A program made the position numbers and the translations under genes. From Rhodosorus marinus (lineage: Eukaryota; Rhodophyta; Stylonematophyceae; Stylonematales; Stylonemataceae): 64,000 bases of DNA. The stretch spans positions 1,159,001 through 1,223,000 of the forward strand of contig JAMWBK010000010.1 in assembly GCA_029953675.1 (NCBI GenBank), written 5' to 3'. The notes beneath the pieces were generated by a model. That model worked only from the letters and a program-made list of their open reading frames with translations, searched no databases and was not told where the DNA came from. Of the stretch, positions 44,931 to 57,282 are shown in pieces. How positions within the stretch are numbered: position 1 is the first letter of the stretch; each line of letters opens with the position of its first letter.

Positions 44931-47313
44931 ATGACGAGCGTTTCTCCGAACATGTCAATTGTGTCGCTTGAGCTCGGCCATAAGACGTCGAGGGATGCTG
45001 AGGCCGACCTGTTGGACGATGGACGTGGAGATGGGGTTTGCAAGGAACAGGTCCAAGCAGAAGGAATGGAAAACAGAGCAAGCAAGAATTTAGAACAGAA
45101 AAATTCAGTTATGGAACGTAAGTCATTAGCGGCTTGTTTGAAAAATGAACAGGCATCGAATGAGGAGAAGGGCATGGCCCTGTCGGCCATGCACAAAATG
45201 ATTATGGATGAAGACGAGTTGGACGCAATGTTGGAACTTGGCGTGATTGGTCAAGTGTGTCAAACACTTCGTGGGATACACGTGTTTCAGAAGCAGGTCG
45301 ATAAACCAGGAAACGCACTTGTGGATGAGCTGACCAAGGAGGAACTCAACATCTCCTGTTCCGGAATTCGTTGTATTGCGTTGCTTGTCAATAAGAGCAG
45401 CAAAGCGCGGACTCACCTTATGGAGGATAAAGGTTTGGAATTAGTTGCTATCGCTGCTTTGGAAAAATCAATGGTTGATGTAAGGGTGGACGCGTACTCG
45501 ACCTTGGCGACCATGGGTATTTGGTCTGGTCCAAGGTATGCGCTGAAAGTCGTTGAGACACCCGGCGTGATGAAATGCATGGACTACATTATCCGCGATG
45601 AAAATAACGAGTTTGACAACATGCTGAAAGTGTCGATGGTAGACGCGGTAAGCGTGTTGGCAAGCAGGAACCGCGCCCGGAAGGTTCTCCTCGACTACGA
45701 AATGGAGCATTCGATGAGGGACGCTGCTCGAAGCGCTTCAAACTCCAGGGCGTTCAACTTGGCGGCGAAGGCATCTGTAGCCTCGGGAGCGCTCGATGGC
45801 AAAACTTTAAACGATCTGGGTTTTCTGGTTGAGGTCAGTGATAATGACAGCGATTCATCCAGCGACGTGCAACTCGTAGAAGAAGAAGATACGAACGTGA
45901 CGCGCACACCCTCGAAGCCAGCATTGGAGGGAACGGAAGTGTATGACAACGTACTTAGAACGCAAGCTGACATGCTGAATAAGGACGGCAACCAGGGAGT
46001 ATCCGGTAGGCTATTGGAACTCGGTGATTACTTAACTGTCGCGAGGGCAACAGCAGCTGCGACTCGTGGAGGTTCATTTTCTGACACCGATGCGGCAGCG
46101 ACAGCTGAATGGAGGAGTCTGATCAGCGGTGATCCGATCAATGTTCGCAGAAAGAACGGAGATGGAGCACATTTGAAAGCACTCGCCAGGCAGGGCATAC
46201 CCCACTCTCTTCGCTGTGAGGTATGGCCATATCTTCTGTCATGTACCGACCTCAGTGGATCAGATGTATACGAGAAGGCCGTTAGTACTGGCGTGTCGAA
46301 GCAAATCCAAGTTGCTATTGACAAGGACATCACCAGAACGATGCCGGAGCACGAACTTTTCTGGGCAGGAGGTGCCCAAGTTGGCCTGAAGAGTTTGCGC
46401 GCTGTTCTCCGAGCTTACGCTGCATATCACCCGGAGGTAGTGCTTTGCCCAAGCACGGAGACTCGGAAAGTCTTTCATTATGGTCGCCTGGAGCGCTTGC
46501 GGAGCTTTCATGTAGCTAACATTTTCATTGTTTTACGAACAGGTTGGATATTGCCAGGGGATGTCATCACTTTGTGCACTTTTCATGGTCAACGCGGAAA
46601 CCGAAGCAGACGCTTTTCATATGTTTGCGGCCTTCATGGATCAGTTTCGTTTCAAGGGAGTCTATTCGGATGGCCTTCCAGTGATGTATGAACTGGTCGA
46701 GAAGATTACTTACCTGGGGATGGAGAAAGTACCTGCAGTGATGGACAAGATTGCCGCGGAGGGCGTTCCCCTGGATTCCTTTCTGCCGGTTTGGGTTATG
46801 ACTGGATTCACGTATTATTTCCCTCCAACATTGGCATTCAAGATTTGGGATATTATGCTTGTTGAAGGGAATACCGACATGTTTGTCTGCTCCGCCCTAG
46901 CAGTTCTTGCTTTATCAGAGGCCATAATCATGTCAGGGAACATGGAACAGATTACACTGTGGTAAGTACCTTTTTGTTCGAGATCAACGGACTCCAGAGG
47001 AGCTCCGAACCATTTATCGACGTCGACTACACATGCTGAAGATCGTGCATTCCTCCGTAGGTTTCAAAACGGATTTGCCGAGAGGAAGACTGGGATTGTG
47101 GATAATCCGGAACTGTTCTTGAAAGTCGCGTTGGAATTTGAGAATGCGGCCAAGATAGAGGAAGTCGATGAAGAACCTACTTGCGGTATATTTTCAAAAC
47201 AACATCCCCTGCGCGGTGTCCGGAGGCTGCCACGGAGGACTTTCGAGTTTGTCCACCGCACCGGTCGTCGTCCATTTTCAAAATTAGCGGAGAGGCGACG
47301 CAAACCAAGCTGA
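44931..47313 (+). CDS. TBC-domain Rab GTPase-activating protein with armadillo-like N-terminus
   Basis: Three exons (44931-46436, 46543-46961, 47061-47313) encode 725 aa. The first ATG (44931) is used because the upstream codon is TTG. Residues 60-310 form helical pairs resembling armadillo repeats (ISCSGIRCIALLVNKSSKAR, VRVDAYSTLATMG). An acidic Ser-rich linker (DNDSDSSSD) leads to the TBC domain: GIPHSLRCEVWPYLL, IDKDITRTMPEHELF with the catalytic Arg finger, and GYCQGMSSL with the Gln finger, then PAVMDKIAAEGV...PVWVMTGFTYYFP. Both fingers are present, so it should stimulate GTP hydrolysis by a Rab and end a vesicle-traffic signal. The final exon past EEVDEEPTC is less certain: a GTATAT donor there could splice to an exon at 47556 that ends in a hydrophobic tail. 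Confidence 0.86.
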
Positions 47314-49043
47314 GCCTTGTTGTGCTGTACACTAACGAAATGTGTCAAGCCTTGATTTTTTTTTCGAGCGGGGCTTGTCAGACTACACTAATCTGTGTTA
47401 ATGAATTCACTCACTTAACCATGTTATCTTGTCTTCGCCTTTTTGCTTGTTTCGTAATGCACTGACCAAACCCATATGCGATCAAGAGTGGACAGAGACA
47501 AGGCGTCATGCCAAATAGGTCCTCAGCTCGGATTGCAAATCACAGCATTGAATAGGAGCTAGAAAGCGATTCTACAGAGCCTGTACAATTGAGGGGTGAG
47601 GGAAAGGATTCAGCTGCGTCCTTCGCATACAATGAGGACCAGAAGGACGCCTGTACAATACTTGCAGTATACGCTGATGTTAGTCCGCTTGACACCCTGA
47701 AGGCAGTTTGGCATGGAACTAGCATCACTGCAGTGTACCTTCCCCTCCGAAGTCATTTGTCCCTCAGGTCCCTGCGAAAGCTGTCGGTACTGAGCAGCGT
47801 CTTGAAGATCTGGTTCTGGCAGCGGCGTATGAACGCTGCCTTATCATTCGAGCCACATTCTGAAACGCCCTCCTCGACAGAAGCTTTTGCAAGTCACGAT
47901 GTCACTGGCGCGCCACCGCCGCCCGGGGCTTGCGTGCTTATGTTCGTGGTACCTATTAGCATATTAGCACTTCTCGCGCGTAAGCAACACAAGAATGACT
48001 GAACACAGTCAAAAAGCTACACTATCCTCCCCGCACAGAAACAATCCAATCTCGCCCTTTGCATTTTACATCTATTTATTCAAAATATTCAACGCACAGG
48101 TAACCCAATGAAAATATCCGTTTGCGTACTAGCTGTTTTCAATGAAAATTAGTTCACGGTCAAAAATCGAGGGTTTCGGGGGAGCTTCAAATATTATAGA
48201 AGAAAAAACAGATGGATCTCCTGGGCCTCTCGCGAGTGGTGTCATCGATTTCTTATTTTCTTGATAAATTAGATCAAATTGTATCAAACGGTCGTCCACG
48301 CAGATATTCTTCGGAACCTAACCAATCATCAAATGGAAAATGTCGTTCGCTTCTTTTTTGTAGGTCAATACAATTAGTTATAAATCTCAAGCTTATGGCC
48401 GCCTGTTCAATTCAAATTGTTACCATATTGACTGGCCTTTTGGGGTAACAGTGGCCCGTCTTTTCATTGGCCCCCGTTGAAAAGTCTCGAAAAGTCGGAA
48501 AATTTTCGGGCACCTGTTTTTTTTTTTTTTTTGGTCCACCGGAAAACCCTGGTAATAGTGGACGTGTTCACTGGCCCAAGGGAATTTTTTTTGCTTGTTT
48601 TGTTTTACTTTTTGAAGTTACCTATCGAGAAGGCTGATTCTCAGTGACAAGGCTATGAGATTTGTGAGGAACGTGGATTGAGTGCGGAAGGAGATGTGTT
48701 TATATTTCGATTTTTCTGTTTGAGGAAGACGGGGAACTGGTCTTGCAGTTTGGTATTGGAGGAATAGGGGGAATTTTGGAGGAGATACTGTGTTCTGGAA
48801 GAGTAGACTTTTGTTTGGATGTGTTAGGTTTTTGAAGAAGAGAGAGGGGGGAGGGAGATGTGGGTGGTGAGGTATGTTTGTTTTTGTAATATATTCCTGA
48901 GTCCAGTTTTGGAAGTGTGGGAGGCGGTCTTTAGCGGGTCTTGCTGAGGGATGGATGGTTTCTAGTGGTTGGAGTTTTTCTGGGACTGGTTTGAACTTGT
49001 GGGGAGTGGAGGAGGGTTTGGGCTTTTGGAAGGGCACAGGAGG
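47314..49043. other. Region after the TBC gene, with a possible tail-anchor exon
   Basis: A frame opening after an acceptor-like ATTGAATAG (47547-47555) runs to a stop at about 48002. It reads ELESDSTEPVQLRGEG, then an alanine-rich part, and ends CVLMFVVPISILALLARK plus a short basic tail, like a tail-anchored membrane segment. It may be the last exon of the TBC gene or a separate gene; I cannot decide. The rest (48.0-49.0 kb) is AT-rich with a T-run at about 48517. Confidence 0.35.
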
Positions 49044-51541
49044 ATGGAGGTTGTTTGTTTTTTGAATTTTTTCTGTCCTGGCGTGGCTGCATGTAGGGGT
49101 GCGGGAGCCCGGAATGATCGGCTTTTGGTTCGTTCTGTGGCACAGCCTCGGGCTAGGAGAGGGGCCCTGGAGGCGCCCTGGCCGAAGGAAGAGGACGTAA
49201 AGAGCGACCTTGTAGATGGTCGGCTAGATGCCCTACGTAGTGATGGAGGGAGCGGGGAAAGGGTATGTTTGGAAGACCGTGAGAGTGCACATCAGGAGCG
49301 AGCGGGAGATCTTGTTAAGAGTGGACGACCGGGCTCACCTGAGGAGATGGAGAAGCTGGTCATGAATTTAGTTGAGGATTCGAAGGATGAAGAGCTGGTA
49401 GTGCTGGTTCAGGACTGGATAGCTGATGAAGACTCCGCGGCTTTGTCGAGTCGCGTGTACCATGAACTATTGATGGCTTTGAGTAGATTGAAACAGGTAA
49501 GACAGGCAGGATTCGAATCGATTGGAGATATTGGGTTTTCGTCAGTATTCTGAATGACGCTCGTGCATGCTGGGTGATTAGATTAGTTCGTTGTTCATGG
49601 AATGGAAAAACTTAAGCCGAGAGGAACTGTTGCTTCCGGACTCTCATTCGGAAGTCCTAAAGGCTCTCCTCAAAGATCGCCGCATACCCCAGTGCATGGT
49701 GGTTGTCGAAAAGATGATAGAGCGTGGTGTACCACCCACGAAGGAGGTTATGGAATCACTGATTCGCTGGTGCGTGAGAAATGCTGACGCAAGGCACGCG
49801 TATGCATGTCTGGATCTGTCCCTGAAACAGGAGTTCGTTATGCAGAAGTGAGTGCTGCTACGTCTGCTGTTTTCAAGTGATGTCATCTCCGGTTGATTTC
49901 TGAACCTCTTTTCCGGTACTCCGGTGTTCTTGTTGTCTTCCAGGACTACGTACCAACACGCGATTACCCTCCTTTTGAAGCGCAATGAAGTGGACAAGGC
50001 CATAAAACTGGCACTTGCTTTGAGTTCGACAGGGATTGGGCTTGGCCAATCGCTGTGCAGCGCCCTTCTTAAGTACGCCGCCCGAAGGAGGCGATTCGAC
50101 CTGATTTGGGAGCTTCTCGTGGAAGCTGAGCGATCAGACTTCATCAAACTGGATAAATTCTCATGCAACCAAACCCTTGAGAAGGTCGCCAAGTGCTTGT
50201 CCTCGTCGGAGACACTGCAGTTTAAAGAGCGATTTGAAGCGGTTCACGCGAAAAATGGAGTTGTATGCAGCATTACTCAAGGTTGAAAATTCGTTGAGTC
50301 GCATGTTCTAATCTTCCATGTTCTCTTCATCCTTTCCTCTCAGTTTCTCATCGATGAAAAAACGTATGAGGTCCTCATTGAGGTGTTGGCGAAGGCTGGG
50401 GAGCTGGAGCAAGCTGAGGAGATTTACCGCGAGGTCCTAGCGCGAGGCATTAAGCCCACTAGAGACGTGAGCTGCTCAATTCGCAATTCCGCACCGACAT
50501 CAATGCGTTTTCGTTGAAACCTGACACGCCTCACCCTGTTGACTCTGTTTCGGTTGGCAGATGTTCCAGTCGATTATCAAAGCATGCGGAAAATATAGAG
50601 CTCTTGACAATGCGTTTGAGCTCCATGAGCAGATGGTGCTCTCTGGAATCAATCCCAATGCAGCGACTTTCAATGCGCTAATGAACGGATGTCGCCTTGC
50701 AGGTTGGTCCTACCCAGCGCTGATTCCTTTTGTGAACAGGTTCAAGTTCTCAATTGTGTTTTGATCTGTAATTGGCAGGTGATGTCTCCAGAATTCTGCA
50801 GGTCATCGATATGATGTGGAGCTCCGGAATTGCTCCGGACGTCGTGAGCTATTCCTCATTAGTTGACGCTTACGGAAGAATTGGACGTGTTGAGGACGCT
50901 TTTGCGACAGTGGACGACATGATAGCGCGAGGTGTTGAACCTAATATCGTAACATTTACTCATCTGATTAACGCTGCGGTTCGAGCTGGTAAGTGTGCCA
51001 AGGCATTGTTGAAATAGCTGGCCACGTGGTGCTCCCATCTCCCGATAGTTATTGTTAACGTGCTTGAACACGTATCTCCATGTTGAAAGGACATATTGAC
51101 GCGGCGTACAAGGTCCTGGAGCTAATGAAGGAGAAGGACATGGAACCCAATGTTTTCACTTATTCTGCTCTCATCAACGGCCTCGCAAAACGTGGCGAAT
51201 ATGACAGAGCCATGGATTTAATGGAACAGATGAGATCCAGGGGAATCCACCCCACGGCGGTCACTTACGCGACTTTGCTGAAGTCTGCAACGCGGCTGTA
51301 TGACGAGGATAAAACGCGAAGTATTGTGAGAATGCTCGAAGATGACCTTGAGGTAGGTGCTTGTTCTTGGAAATTGCAATCGGCATGTATTTCTGCGCAC
51401 CACTAAGTCTGTTGAAATACTCTTACGCCATAGGGACTTGATCGAAAGTCTCTTAAACTGCTTTATGACTTGAGCAGAACAGCAAAGGTATCTTTCTCAG
51501 AGAAAACCATTGGGCGGATAAGGGAGCTCTTGAACCTGTAG
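49044..51541 (+). CDS. Pentatricopeptide-repeat (PPR) protein, probably organellar
   Basis: Eight exons (49044-49496, 49582-49847, 49944-50262, 50344-50466, 50561-50702, 50779-50988, 51090-51352, 51434-51541) encode 627 aa with all phases matched. The start is the first ATG, since the upstream open codon is TTG. The first 40 residues are hydrophobic then Arg/Ala-rich without acidic residues, like a mitochondrial or plastid transit peptide. About eight PPR units follow, clearest in the second half: LSGINPNAATFNALMNGCRL, SSGIAPDVVSYSSLVDAYGR, ARGVEPNIVTFTHLINAAVR, EKDMEPNVFTYSALINGLAK and SRGIHPTAVTYATLLKSATR. PPR proteins bind single-stranded organelle RNA, one nucleotide per repeat. No E/DYW editing or SMR domain is present, so it is P-class. 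One donor is GTTGGT. Confidence 0.9.
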
Positions 51542-52258
51542 GATGTACATTGTGTAATATGTTGCGGATAAGAGTTTTTTCAAGGTTTTAAATCCGCGGA
51601 GATCAACAGCAAACCCTTGCTAGCCTAGATCGAGGCATTGCCATTCGTGGTCTCGCTTGATCGCTCGCTGTGTAGTCATAGGCAACGACTGAGATGGGTT
51701 CCTTTTTGCTGCCATCAACCAGACCCCAGCGTCAGCTCTCAAACCGAAAAGTATGCTTTCCCATTGGAATCAGAAGCCCCCCTCGCAAAAAGCACTAATT
51801 TGGCTCGAGTTTGAGGACCCTAGAATTTTGCACAGATTTGTTGTTATTCGAGAGTGTTGTGCTAACGATAAAAAACATTATAAAGTCAATTTCTGTATTC
51901 AACAAAGCTGTTCATTTTCGAACGTTTGGTCTGGCTCTTAATAGAAGAGCGAGTATAGGTGAAATATATATATATTTGCATTATATTGATTAATGAATGA
52001 AATGTGACCTCTGCGAAAATCCATGCCAACGGTAAATAAAATAATAAAATAGAAATAAATAGCCGAGAAAGCAACGATTGCCTAGGTTTGGATTAGGCTA
52101 TTGCCTAAAGAACGAGTAACGAGAAAATATATTTATTATTGTATTATTGTAATCATGGAATTGGGTTTTTGGATCGCTCGGTCGTATTGGTTATGGTAAA
52201 GGTGAAGGCAGCGCTCTCGTGGATTGGTTTGGTTGCGGGGAGAAGTTCACTGTGCTAG
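51542..52258. other. Intergenic between the PPR and Tim17-like genes
   Basis: No gene recognised. The region 51960-52150 is very AT-rich. ATG codons at 52155 and 52193 occur but their frames stop quickly. Confidence 0.45.
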
Positions 52259-52975
52259 ATGCTGGCGGATCAAGTTCGAGAAGCGTATGTTTGATAAGAG
52301 AAATATTTGATATTGTTATATTGACAGCGATTTCAACATGCAGGTTAGAGTTCAACAGAGAACTAGCTGCCTGGAATCTGGACTTCGGCAAGGAGTACAT
52401 TCGGTGAGTTTGCTTGGAATGTTCGCTTTGTTTCGATTGCTGAAAATTCCCTACTACGACTATTAGGGGGTCTATGTGGGAGTTGCTTCCGGTGTATTCA
52501 CAGCAGCGCAGAGGTACTCCAACGGAATCCACTTTAGCATGAGAGAATTGGGAGCCCTGTCAGTGGCGCAAGGATTGGAGTGGGGATGCATGATTGGATT
52601 TTTTTATGTGAGTCATGCTTCCGTCCACCACTTTTTAGAGATCTCCCAATTCATTTATTGATTGATTAGGAACGCCGAAACCCTTTTAACCTCCAGAGTT
52701 CAAAGTGTGCGCTTGCGAAGACACGGGGCAAGGAAGACGTTGTAAACTCCGTGATTGCCGGGGCCTCCGCGGGAGGTTTGGTTACTGCAGCGAAACACGG
52801 GCGATATTGGAGATACAATATGTAAGAAGGGAACTTGTCGAGTATCCGAGAGAGTCCCGATCTCATCGAGTCACCACTGACTTTATAAGTTTTGCTTCGT
52901 TCTACTAGCGCCGGTATTCGTGGTGCGGCAGCCGCTGGCACAGTACTCGGTACCTTGCACTATCTGCTTCAATAA
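52259..52975 (+). CDS. Tim17/Tim22/Tim23-family membrane protein, reading frame broken at one junction
   Basis: The exons I can support are 52259-52284, 52344-52403, 52467-52607, 52670-52821 and 52909-52975, about 148 residues. The C-terminal half has the family pattern: Gly-rich membrane helices GVYVGVASGVFTAAQRYSNG and LEWGCMIGFFY, then KTRGKEDVVNSVIAGASAGG and GIRGAAAAGTVLGTL. Such proteins form channels or translocase subunits in mitochondrial or plastid membranes. The natural N-terminal reading (MLADQVREALEFNRELAAWN, then LDFGKEYI) ends in phase 2. The next exon, after TATTAG and a run of four G, is in phase 0, so the join fails by one base. One extra G would repair it, so a sequencing indel in the G-run or a real frameshift is likely. 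Without shift, a frame lacking an ATG would be needed. Confidence 0.65.
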
Positions 52976-54633
52976 CTGGAGTACCCTACAGCTGCTTTTT
53001 TTTAGCTGGGGAAGTTGCTCGATATGTTCCAGGCCAGCCATTACCCACAACCAGAGCGCGTACGGCTAACCAGCTCCACCGGGTTAGTAGTGATCTAAGG
53101 AGTTACAAGCAGCTTTACCAAAGCGGCGAGGGGACTGGCCAGAGCTCATCCGCTCCACGTCCTGGACGAGAGGCTGCTTCTTTTACAACAAACAAGTGTA
53201 GACCATCATGGACAGCCTGTTAAATAGTCAGATTTGTGAGAAGTGCTCAGTGTACAAGCGACGGATTAGCAGGTCTACTGCGAAGACATTGTGTTTTTTT
53301 TGTTTTTGCTTCCTCACGAGCCATAGGCTGCACTGGAAAACTATTGATAGTGTTCCGGGCGGATTCGGAATGAGTTCCTGTATTTTTAGTTTGATTTTTG
53401 AGCCGTTGTTGCAGGTAACCTGCCAGCGTTTGCTGAGTTAATGCCATGGCATAATCTAGATGTAAAATGAAGAACGAGCGTGCAACGCTTTCGATGGCGA
53501 AAGTAAAGATGAACGAACTCAAGCAAAAATATGTTGGAGGCGGAACTAAGTGGTAGTTGGATCCGGGGTCGTTACCGTGCTAATGGTGAGTTACCCGGCA
53601 TGTCTAGAAGCAATTATTCTATTTGTCTGCAAGAAAGAGTCATGATATCACCTGCTGATAGCGAGTAGTTCGCGGTCATCATCACTAGACGATGCTCTCC
53701 GGTGTACCCGCTCACAGCGTTTTTTTTTCCAACGGTCGTTAAGTACAGTTCTTCCTCGCCAAGCCTGAAAAATTCCGAGGGTGGCTAGTGACCCTACCAC
53801 AGATCTTCTATCGATATTCAGAGAATACATATGTATCAAACCGCTCAGGCTTTAGCACACGACCTCAACGTCGATCCCCAAACCGCCCCTTAGTAAAATC
53901 GTACTAAGGATACTAACCTGACAAACTAAATGCTTTTGGAGGGGCCAATTCTGAAAGCTACTATCATATGAAGTTTTAGAGTAATTTCTACTCGGCCAGA
54001 AAAATGGGAGATATTGTGGCGCCTGATAACGTGAGGATGAAATTGCAAAAAAATGCAATGAATTGTTTTTGTCGGTCACGAAAGAGAAAAGGGTTCTTAG
54101 AGGCTTTTCGAGGAGATCTCCTGAAGCAAGGGTAGCAGAGCGAGAGAGAGAGAGAGGGATAGAGAGAGTGTGTGTGTGTATTTGTAAGTTCTGATTTTGG
54201 GGTGGACTTTGAGGGTCTCCGAAGTTTTTCGAGGTGTTTTGAAAAGAAGCTGGAAGAAAGGCTTTTGCCGATAGTGTGTAGAGTGGATTTTGTGTTTTGT
54301 CGTTGGATTGTGTTTTCCGTCGTTGTTTGACGTTGATGGCTTTGGTCGGGAGGGGCTGGTTTGTCTGGTTGATCGCTGAAGAAGATTTCGATTAGAGGTG
54401 CTTTTTATTTGGGACCTAACCCTCGCGCGGTGGAAGAAGGTGAAGGAGACTCCTGTGTAGTTCTTTTGCTGTTCACATGCGGTTGTCAATTTAGAGAAGA
54501 GGTGTGGAGGTGGTTGCCGAGCAATGCTTTTGTCTGATAAAACCTGAGGATTCTTTGAGTTAGGTGTCCTTGCTGGTGGTGGATAATGGCTTAGCTCGAG
54601 AGCTGTAGATTAGGCAAGAGAGGCTGAGCAGGT
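52976..54633. other. Intergenic with a microsatellite and a possible small exon
   Basis: A (GA)n/(GT)n simple repeat occupies about 54138-54180. A short natural-looking frame at about 53459-53554 follows an acceptor-like ATAATCTAG and reads MKNERATLSMAKVKMNELKQ before ending GGGTKW; it could be a terminal exon of a small gene, but no first exon was found. A homeobox-like phrase near 53015-53090 was considered and rejected. Confidence 0.4.
54138..54180. repeat. (GA)n-(GT)n microsatellite
   Basis: A run of GA dinucleotides, interrupted once by GGAT, passes into five or six GT dinucleotides. It lies in a gene-free stretch about 450 bp upstream of the ATG at 54634. Confidence 0.9.
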
Positions 54634-56844
54634 ATGGAGGGACTCGGAGGACATGCTGTTCCAACTCGAGGACAGTGGAGTCTTTTGAGAAAGTTTGAGC
54701 GGGGAAGTGTTAGGAGAAAGGTGAAGGACTTGGTAGGCCTAGGTAAACTAGGTTTAAAGGGTAATGGGAAGTCGGCGGGGCCACCGGACCAGGATTTTGA
54801 TCTGCGATCGGCAAACCCGAGCACAGATGATCCGGGGTGGTATACGAACGAACTGCCTTCTGAGGAGATGACGTATCACGTTGAGTTTGTTACTCCGGAA
54901 GCTAGTGCGAGCGGACAATTACCTCATGTTCATAGTGAGATGGTTGGCACCGCCACATAATTTGCAACTCGTGTGCGCAAGCTAGCTAAGCTTCACGTTG
55001 ACACTTTTTCTCATTCGATTCAGCAGAGCGAGCATCGTCCATGCAAACCAGGCGAGAGGAGGGAATCAGATTACCGGGGCTTGGGAGATGAAAGTGAGTG
55101 AACCTGAGGGGAAAGGGTGCCTCTGAGTCGTACAAATCGGTTTGACCTTTGCTAACGTTGGTTTTTGCTTTTGTCTCGCTCTCCCTACAGTTTTAGTGGA
55201 ATGCTCGCTCTCCTCTGTTGAGCAGAGTAATGACGTGGAAAGCTCACTTTCCGGGAAAACACGAAGCAGCACGGACTCAATGGACGAAAGCCCTAAGGCT
55301 GACAGCTATACCGCACTTGATAACCACTTTAAGGATTACCACGGAACCGACAGTGAGCAGCAGTTTGACGAAGTAGTGGACAATTTTGTGCGACAGGTGT
55401 CTTCTCGTATTGGCCTTGATGATGACAGCGTTTCTGTTCATTCCGAAACAGTAGTACGGGTAGGAAGCAATCGAGTGCAAAATTTCGCTTGTGAGGCCGA
55501 CGTCAATCCATCTACCGTTCTATTCTGACGTATTGAGAGTTTACTGTCTATAATTTCGAAGGTTGAAGAGGAAGTAGCAGAGGAGGCCGGCTTGAATGAC
55601 GGCAACGGCTTGATTAGGAAGCACTCCAACCTTGTGGGACTCAACCGGTCCATAAGCTTTGACTGCTGTCCCGAGCTAGCTCATGGGCATGCTGACGAGC
55701 ACGAGCAATCTGGAGAACATCAAGAAAACTCAGGGAGCGAGATGCTGATTCGCGAGAGTACTCTAGATTCTAGCATACCACCTATTGAAAAAGTAGTAGG
55801 AGACAAGATTTCTCGGATCCTGCAACCCCAAAAGTGGACTGAGCGTGTGTTCTTTGTTGTTGGGGAGAACTACATGGAGTTGCCCTTGAGATACCCAACG
55901 CATGCAGAGATGAGGCAGGTTCGCTTCGCTGGAGCTTTGGTAGGCATTTAGGATCATCGTCGCCTTCGTCTAGTGGAGACTGCCCCCGTAGAACTAACAT
56001 CTGGTGTTCTGAGCAGGATTCTACGGATATCGGCACCTTCGCGAGCCCTATTATGTCCCCAGCCATTTGGAAGGATTCGCGGAGTGCACAAAATCCGGTC
56101 AGACTAGAGCAAGTGCCGAAGGACACCGTAAAACTCTTGAAGCTCGTTGGAAAGTGGGAGGCGGTTGCAGGACAAGCACTGGTTGACTCGCTCGACATGA
56201 AGACTTTCTCAAAGAACCCGCTCAACAAGAAATCACGACAAAAGCCAGGAACTGCTGGAGCCGCAAAGGAAGTACCACCTCTACATCCATACCACGCTCC
56301 GCTGTCTTCACTAAAGACGTGGATGCCGAGCGTCACTTCTCTGAATAAGAGTCTGGTGAGAATTGGCGTCAAGCAGAAGCTCTCTTCATCGTTTCCTTCT
56401 TGAAAACTGAGTAGAAAATAATGCCACTGACGAAGGCCAGCATTCGCTCCCTGTTCGCAGGCATTGGATAAACTGTTTGCTTCAACTGACGAAGGGGCCT
56501 TGGTGTTCTTCAGCTGCAAACATTTTTCTCGCCGAAGGACAATAACTGTCTTGGGGAGGCTGCTAGAAGCCAGAGGATGTATTGTCCTAGTAAATGACGA
56601 CCTTCAGCATATCAAGGTCGAGGCAGTGCACGCTGGCGAGCGTCTTCGCTGTGCCTTTAGGCTCGAAGACGACCCTGCCGCTGAGGCAATCAAAGTTTCA
56701 TTCCTGATTCCTCGCGTGGAGAGGCGTAGTTGCCGAACCAATCCCACCCTTGCAGCCGCCTACACTAGTTTCTTTTCGGATATATCATCTGACTTTGAAA
56801 CGTTTGTGTCACTATACAGTTTCTCCGACCCGTCGGAAGAATAG
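54634..56844 (+). CDS. Unidentified 582-aa protein
   Basis: Six exons (54634-54942, 55024-55093, 55191-55459, 55562-55939, 56017-56355, 56461-56844) join in phase. The first junction uses a GTTGGC donor and is the least certain. No family is recognised. The N-terminus is basic (LRKFERGSVRRKVKDLVGLG). The middle is acidic, Ser-rich and probably disordered, with a long coiled or acidic patch (VEEEVAEEAG). The last 250 residues look folded: KWTERVFFVVGENYMELPLR, VKLLKLVGKWEAVAGQALVD, GALVFFSCKHFSRRRTITVL and IKVEAVHAGERLRCAFRLED. The final part alternates beta-like strands and a helix, loosely like a kinase-associated (KA1) C-terminal domain, but no kinase domain precedes it. Function unknown. 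Confidence 0.62.
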
Positions 56845-57282
56845 CTAAACACGCGACTAACAGTTCCATTAAGTAAAGATTAACTACTATCCAACAAAAT
56901 CGTTGTCTATTTTTCCTAACTGCACTCTGGGTCCATCGATCATTGACCTGCGCGGAAGCCGCAGACCGAACCTGGTTCATTCCAGGCAAACAACGACAAC
57001 TCTTATCACTGAAAGGATGCATCTGGAATGATTTCGTTTTTAATACGTATGCAAACAAACCTCTCGAACAATTGAATCAACCTCATTCGCAGTGCTCACC
57101 CTTCCTGGGGAAAGGGTGACCTGGGGTTTGCGGCCAAGTGCAGGCAACTCCTAAAGGCCTCCTTATCGCATGGACAGCCCTCTCCGGGTGTATTGCTTAA
57201 GCGGGGTTCTAATCTGGGTTCGGACAACCAGTATGACTGACCACTGGTCCATTTGATAGGCAAGCTACGTGAACATTTGAAA
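56845..57282. other. Spacer between the 582-aa gene and the UBL-domain gene
   Basis: 438 bp without a gene; presumably the terminator of one gene and the promoter of the next. No clear TATA box. Confidence 0.4.

Noticed and set aside
53010-53095. Homeobox-like phrase (helix 1-2 of a TALE homeodomain: a YP......RL...TGL pattern)
   Set aside because: Spacing is one residue short, there is no WF.N.R helix 3 in any frame downstream, and it lies in the probable 3' UTR of the Tim17-like gene.
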